Source: a bacterium (GTDB taxonomy: Bacteria; Zixibacteria; MSB-5A5; GN15; FEB-12). From it: a stretch of 5,344 bases of DNA. The notes beneath the pieces were generated by a model, which had not been told where the DNA came from, searched no databases, and saw nothing but the letters and a program-made list of their open reading frames with translations. Shown one piece after another: positions 5,063-5,344 of this stretch. Within the stretch, counting starts at the first letter, position 1; every line of letters starts with the position of its first letter. The stretch spans positions 1 to 5,344 of the forward strand of contig JAUXBJ010000177.1 of NCBI GenBank assembly GCA_030619425.1, read 5' to 3'. The position numbers were made by a program, and so were the translations under genes.

Positions 5063-5344
5063 TGGCTCTCATTGCTGAACAGATTAGAGTTAGCGAGCTT
5101 TCGCAGGCCTTGCCTGCTATGGCTGAACTGATGGAATCCACTCTTGCCGTTTCCTCCGTCGAACAATTTGAGTCTCGCCCGATTCGACTGTCGGTAGGAC
5201 TACCCGCAATGGATCCGCTTCAGTGGCTGGCAGGGCAAACTGCGACTGATCGTCTGTACTGGTCCGATCGTGCCGGTGCTTTTGAAATGGCTGGAATCGG
5301 CGTGGCCGATCAGATTAATGCCAACCCTGGGGATGTACCTGGTA
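5062..5344 (+). CDS. menF: Isochorismate synthase, menaquinone type (MenF-like), N-terminal part only
   Basis: ATG at 5062-5064 overlaps the TGA of the methyltransferase gene by one base, implying translational coupling; only a weak purine-rich stretch (GGAACGG at 5051-5057) serves as ribosome binding site. The 94 codons in the window stay open to the edge. The peptide has a helical start (residues 1-35), then IRLSVGLPAMDPLQWLAGQ (41-59), RLYWSDRAG (64-72) and FEMAGIGVADQI (74-85). The pattern 'DPLxWLxxQ...YWxxR...xAGxGxAxxI' is the N-terminal signature of chorismate-utilising enzymes of the MenF/EntC/DhbC group, which convert chorismate to isochorismate, the first step of the classical menaquinone route. 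The catalytic C-terminal chorismate-binding domain (PF00425) lies outside the window. A siderophore or salicylate enzyme of the same family is possible, but its place beside menG argues for menaquinone. Confidence 0.85.
   Translation, partial: MALIAEQIRVSELSQALPAMAELMESTLAVSSVEQFESRPIRLSVGLPAMDPLQWLAGQTATDRLYWSDRAGAFEMAGIGVADQINANPGDVPG

Overview
The window looks like a fragment of an uncultivated, Gram-negative-type bacterial genome, most likely from the FCB superphylum and perhaps candidate phylum Zixibacteria. That placement is an inference. It rests on a very large secreted protein ending in a two-repeat dockerin, cysteine-rich 'WHE...EDNGxG...CD' repeats, an intergenic element of the 'CGTCATTGCGAGCGA...GGCAATCTC' kind that I associate with genomes of uncultivated bacteria and deltaproteobacteria, and a classical menaquinone gene pair. 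No rRNA or other phylogenetic marker is present to settle it.

Layout. (1) Positions 1-2985, plus strand: the 3' part of a gene for a multidomain secreted protein. It has two copies of a beta-rich module, each followed by a papain/C39-like cysteine-peptidase-like module with a matching Cys-His-Asp set. Two short repeats with conserved Cys pairs and EF-hand-like loops follow, and then a C-terminal dockerin. (2) Positions 2986-3370: a gap between two convergent genes. I see no credible gene in it, but it holds several hairpins, including a probable terminator at 3034-3061. (3) Positions 3371-3874, minus strand: a DinB/YfiT-like putative metalloenzyme with an intact histidine triad and a strong ribosome binding site. 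(4) Positions 3875-4237: a divergent intergenic region with a roughly 90-base inverted-repeat element (3930-4020), then a candidate promoter, a leader hairpin and a ribosome binding site for the next gene. (5) Positions 4238-5062, plus strand: ubiE/menG, the demethylmenaquinone methyltransferase. (6) Positions 5062-5344, plus strand: the first 94 codons of a menF-type isochorismate synthase, overlapping the methyltransferase stop by one base and running off the window.

Functionally, menG and menF supply the last and first committed steps of menaquinone synthesis by the classical (o-succinylbenzoate) route, so the right edge is probably the start of a men operon and the cell respires with menaquinone. 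The large secreted protein and the DinB-like protein have no evident link to this pathway. I found no CRISPR array, tRNA, rRNA, transposase or defence system. The least conventional item is the dockerin protein with duplicated peptidase-like modules.
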